Origin: Microbacterium invictum
Lineage (GTDB): Bacteria > Actinomycetota > Actinomycetes > Actinomycetales > Microbacteriaceae
Direction: 5' to 3'
NCBI RefSeq assembly: GCF_014197265.1
Contig: NZ_JACIFH010000001.1
Coordinates: 2,170,001 to 2,234,000, forward strand
DNA: 64,000 bases
Shown here: one piece after another, positions 61,530 through 64,000 of the stretch
Position numbering within the stretch: the stretch's first letter is position 1
Layout: each line of letters opens with the position of its first letter
Notes under the pieces: model-generated
What the model saw: the letters and a program-made list of their open reading frames with translations, nothing else
What the model was told of the DNA's origin: nothing
Databases searched by the model: none
Made by a program: the position numbers and the translations under genes

Positions 61530-62546
61530 TCAGAACTGCCCGAGGGCTTCCTCGACGATCTCGAGCTGGCGGATGGAGGTCACGAGCGGATGCCGCGGCG
61601 ACTCGAGCAGACCGTCGGCGACGTGGGCGGCCATCCACGCCGCCTGCCGTGCGAGCGCCGCGTGCCCTTCCAGGCCGGTCGTATCGCGGAACGTGCCGAT
61701 CAGTTCCCCGTCGCGCCCGTACCAGCCGAGCGGCGCGGGCATCGGAAAACGCCCCTCTACCCGGAGGCTCCCCTCGGTGCCCGCGATGATCGCATGGCTC
61801 GGCGTGAACGAAGCCAGGGATGCGCCGACCGTCGCCAGCCCTCCCCCCGCGAGCCTCAGCACGGTCGTGGACTGCGCATCGACGCCGGTCGGTGCGCGCA
61901 CGCCGGACGCCGTGATGCCGATCGGGTCGCCGCCGAAATGCAGGGCGTGGAAGACGGCGTAGATTCCCATGTCGAGCAGCGCACCGCCGCCCAGCGCAGG
62001 ATCGAAGAGCCGGTCGCGAGGGTCGAAGGCGAAGCGTCGGCCGATCTCAGCCCCCACCGACACGACCTCTCCGATCGCGCCGGACGCGATGAGCTGGTCG
62101 GCGACGTCGACCCACGGGTGGAACCGGGTCCACATCGCTTCCATCGCGAAGACCCCTGCTGCGCGCGCGGCAGCGACGATCTCCCTCGCGTCGGCCACCG
62201 AGGCCGCGAGCGGCTTCTCGATGAGCACGGGAACTCCCGCGTCGAGCGCGATGCGGGCCAGCGGCAGGTGGTGCGTGTGCGGCGCGGCGATGTACGCGGC
62301 ATCCACCTCCCCTCGCGCGACGGCCTGTTCGTACGAGGCGAAGGCGTACGGGATGCCGAACTCGGCCGCGAAGGCCGTCGAGCGCTCGCGCGACCGTGAA
62401 CCGACCGCCACGATCGTGTGATCCGTGTGGGTGAGGACCGCGCGTGCGAACGATCGGGCGATGCGCCCGGGGGCGAGGATCGCCCAGTTCAGGCGCGGCC
62501 CGCCGGTCAGGACGGGGAGGGCGGGTTCTGGCCAGGTCTCGTGCAC
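61530..62546 (-). CDS. Gfo/Idh/MocA family oxidoreductase
   Basis: A 338-residue NAD(P)-dependent sugar or cyclitol dehydrogenase-type enzyme. The Rossmann N-terminus is LNWAILAPGRIARSFARAV, with the catalytic Lys in VLIEKPLA, and MEAMWTRFHP and DMGIYAVFHALHFGG in the C-terminal half. Start GTG at 62546 is preferred because it leaves a gap after the MFS gene; an ATG at 62621 would overlap it by 35 bases and add 25 residues. Likely acts on a sugar derivative. Confidence 0.9.
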   Translation of the reverse strand: MHETWPEPALPVLTGGPRLNWAILAPGRIARSFARAVLTHTDHTIVAVGSRSRERSTAFAAEFGIPYAFASYEQAVARGEVDAAYIAAPHTHHLPLARIALDAGVPVLIEKPLAASVADAREIVAAARAAGVFAMEAMWTRFHPWVDVADQLIASGAIGEVVSVGAEIGRRFAFDPRDRLFDPALGGGALLDMGIYAVFHALHFGGDPIGITASGVRAPTGVDAQSTTVLRLAGGGLATVGASLASFTPSHAIIAGTEGSLRVEGRFPMPAPLGWYGRDGELIGTFRDTTGLEGHAALARQAAWMAAHVADGLLESPRHPLVTSIRQLEIVEEALGQF

Positions 62547-62586
62547 AGGCCGAGCGTGGCTCGTCGGGCGTTCGGGCGGTTGACCG

Positions 62587-63813
62587 TCACCGCCGTCCGC
62601 TGGGACGTCGGTGCCATTCATCCTCGAGCATGCGATGGCGACGCAGCACGAGCAGCGCCGCGAGCGGGGCGACGAGCCCCACGAGCAGGATCACCAGCGG
62701 GATCGTCCAGCCGCCGACGGCGGCGTGCACGGAGCCCACGAGCGGCGGCCCCGCCGCGCCGAGCGCGAATCCGACACCCTGCACGAACGCGCTCAGCGCC
62801 ACCGTGCCGCGGGCGGTGCGCGTGCGCACCCCGAGGAGGACGAGCACCATCTGCATCATGAACGGCCCGAGGCCCAGCAGCGCGACCCACACGGCCGTGC
62901 CGGTCTCGGGCGCGAGCAGCAGGCCGAGATAGCCTGCGGCGAAGCACGCGATCCCTGTCGCCGTGAGCGGGATCTGCCACCGCCGCCGACCGGCGACCAG
63001 GACGATGACGATGTTCATAGGCACGCCCATCAGCGCGAAGAGGGCGATGAGCCCTCCCGACGCGCCGAGCGGCACGCCGGCGAGATCGCGCAGCATGCTC
63101 GGGAGCCAGATGAAGAGCGTGTAGATCGCGAACGCCCCGTAGCCGAACACGGTCGCCAGCGCCCATGCCAGCGGCGAGTGCCAGACGCGCCCCAGGACGC
63201 CCGGCTCCGGTTCCACCTCCTCGAGTCCGGCCGGATCGTCCGCCGAGACCCCGCGGGCCAGCAGCAGCCACGGGAGGACGGCCGCGGCGCAGAGAGCGGC
63301 CCAGGTGGCCAGCGACACGCGCCAGCCGAAGGCATCCGCCATCCCCGCCGACATCGCCGCGGCGGCGCCCGTCGCGATCGAGAAGACGAACCCGACGACC
63401 GCGGTGAGCACGCTGATGCGCGACGGGAAATAGCGCTTGATGATCGCGGGCAGCAGCACATTGCCGATCCCGACCGCGCCCAGGGTGAGGGCAGTGGCCG
63501 CGAGGAGGGTCGCCGCGTCCACGGCGAGTCCGCGCAGCACGTGCCCGACGCCCGTGAGCAGGAGCACGACGATCACCGAGCGCTCGAGCCCGATCCCCCG
63601 TGCGAGGAACGGCGCGGCGAACCCGAACACCGCGAAGCAGACGGAGGGCGCGGCACCGATCACGCCGAGTGCACCCTCGTCGACGGGGAAGTCCGCCGCG
63701 ATCGCGTCCAGCAGCGGCGGGATGGTCGGGATGGCCGTGCGCAGGTTGAGGGCGAACACGACGATGCAGCAGAACGCGAGCGCCGGCGGCCACGGCCGCG
63801 CCGCCGGCCTCAT
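62587..63813 (-). CDS. MFS transporter, CynX/NimT-like
   Basis: A 408-residue 12-helix transporter. ALNLRTAIPTIPPLLDAIAADFPVDEGALGVIG at the N-terminus matches the cyanate/nitroimidazole (CynX/NimT) group, with LTLGAVGIGNVLLPAIIKRYFP as a further family segment. Substrate unknown. It is coupled to the upstream AEC transporter gene by an ATGA overlap and followed by the Gfo/Idh gene, so the three are probably co-transcribed. Confidence 0.92.
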   Translation of the reverse strand: MRPAARPWPPALAFCCIVVFALNLRTAIPTIPPLLDAIAADFPVDEGALGVIGAAPSVCFAVFGFAAPFLARGIGLERSVIVVLLLTGVGHVLRGLAVDAATLLAATALTLGAVGIGNVLLPAIIKRYFPSRISVLTAVVGFVFSIATGAAAAMSAGMADAFGWRVSLATWAALCAAAVLPWLLLARGVSADDPAGLEEVEPEPGVLGRVWHSPLAWALATVFGYGAFAIYTLFIWLPSMLRDLAGVPLGASGGLIALFALMGVPMNIVIVLVAGRRRWQIPLTATGIACFAAGYLGLLLAPETGTAVWVALLGLGPFMMQMVLVLLGVRTRTARGTVALSAFVQGVGFALGAAGPPLVGSVHAAVGGWTIPLVILLVGLVAPLAALLVLRRHRMLEDEWHRRPSGRR

Positions 63814-64000
63814 GCCATCACCAACGCGAGCACGACCATCACCGGCGCGCAGCCGAGCGTGGTGATCAGCACCGTGTCCCGCGCGAGCGTCACGGCCACC
63901 CCGTAGCGGGCGGTGTAGCTGAACACCATCTGCCCCGTGGGCAGCGCCGCGACCAGCACCGCCGCGAACAGGTCGGTGCCCGACATCCCGAATCCCCAGG
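63810..64000 (-). CDS. AEC family transporter, C-terminal part only
   Basis: The last 62 residues of a gene that enters from the right edge. AALPTGQMVFSYTARYGVAV and ARDTVLITTLGCAPVMVVLA are typical of the final two helices of auxin-efflux-carrier-type permeases, which move carboxylates. The stop overlaps the MFS start (ATGA). Confidence 0.85.
   Translation of the reverse strand, partial: WGFGMSGTDLFAAVLVAALPTGQMVFSYTARYGVAVTLARDTVLITTLGCAPVMVVLALVMA

Overview
The window is GC-rich throughout (about 70% by eye), with short intergenic gaps, many ATGA/GTGA start-stop overlaps, frequent GTG starts and several probably leaderless genes. Gene content (treX-treY-treZ with neighbouring carbohydrate genes, CUT1 sugar transporters with LacI/ROK regulators, an actinobacterial three-helix-bundle arsenate reductase, a sortase-E-like LAVTG anchor) points to a high-GC actinobacterium, most likely Microbacteriaceae (Microbacterium or a close relative). 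Genus is an inference.

Layout. 1-2.65 kb: a minus-strand operon of sigma factor, small partner protein and an S8 peptidase that runs off the left edge. 2.7-4.3 kb: glutamine amidotransferase and a TspO-like membrane protein whose 3' ends overlap. 4.7-11.1 kb: the treX-treY-treZ trehalose operon. 11.1-12.8 kb: an unrecognised protein and a CPA2 antiporter. 12.9-30.7 kb: a xylan/xylose locus with xylulokinase, xylose isomerase, a GH43 beta-xylosidase, a LacI regulator, a surface-anchored multidomain GH10 xylanase, a GH3 glycosidase, an ABC sugar importer and a ROK regulator. These fit one pathway: xylan is cut at the cell surface, oligomers are imported, trimmed by GH3/GH43, then isomerised and phosphorylated. 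CGAAA-type boxes upstream of several of these genes suggest shared control.

30.7-46.1 kb is mixed chromosome: SDR, GIY-YIG protein, YaeQ, nucleoside hydrolase, TetR plus drug exporter, a PadR-DUF1048-ABC efflux operon, acyl-CoA dehydrogenase, two divergent paralogues, asparaginase, a peptidoglycan-binding lipoprotein and an MHS transporter. 46.2-47.6 kb holds gene fragments, including a tyrosine recombinase that has lost its catalytic Tyr. 47.6-52.2 kb is an arsenic cassette (aquaporin, arsC, an arsR-arsC fusion, N-acetyltransferase, flavoprotein, arsR) followed by a lone glycosyltransferase and a 0.9 kb non-coding stretch with a tRNA 3' fragment, so 47-54 kb looks like an old genomic island. 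54.7-64 kb is a second sugar-type ABC locus with LacI, flavin monooxygenase, two dehydrogenases, an MFS and an AEC transporter, all on the minus strand.

The least explained features are two intergenic arrays of exact 20-bp periodicity sharing a 10-bp core (4.4 and 19.1 kb), a 56-bp structured element present twice, a hyperabundant GGATGCC heptamer, two head-to-head truncation scars, and an ArsR domain without cysteines fused to its reductase.
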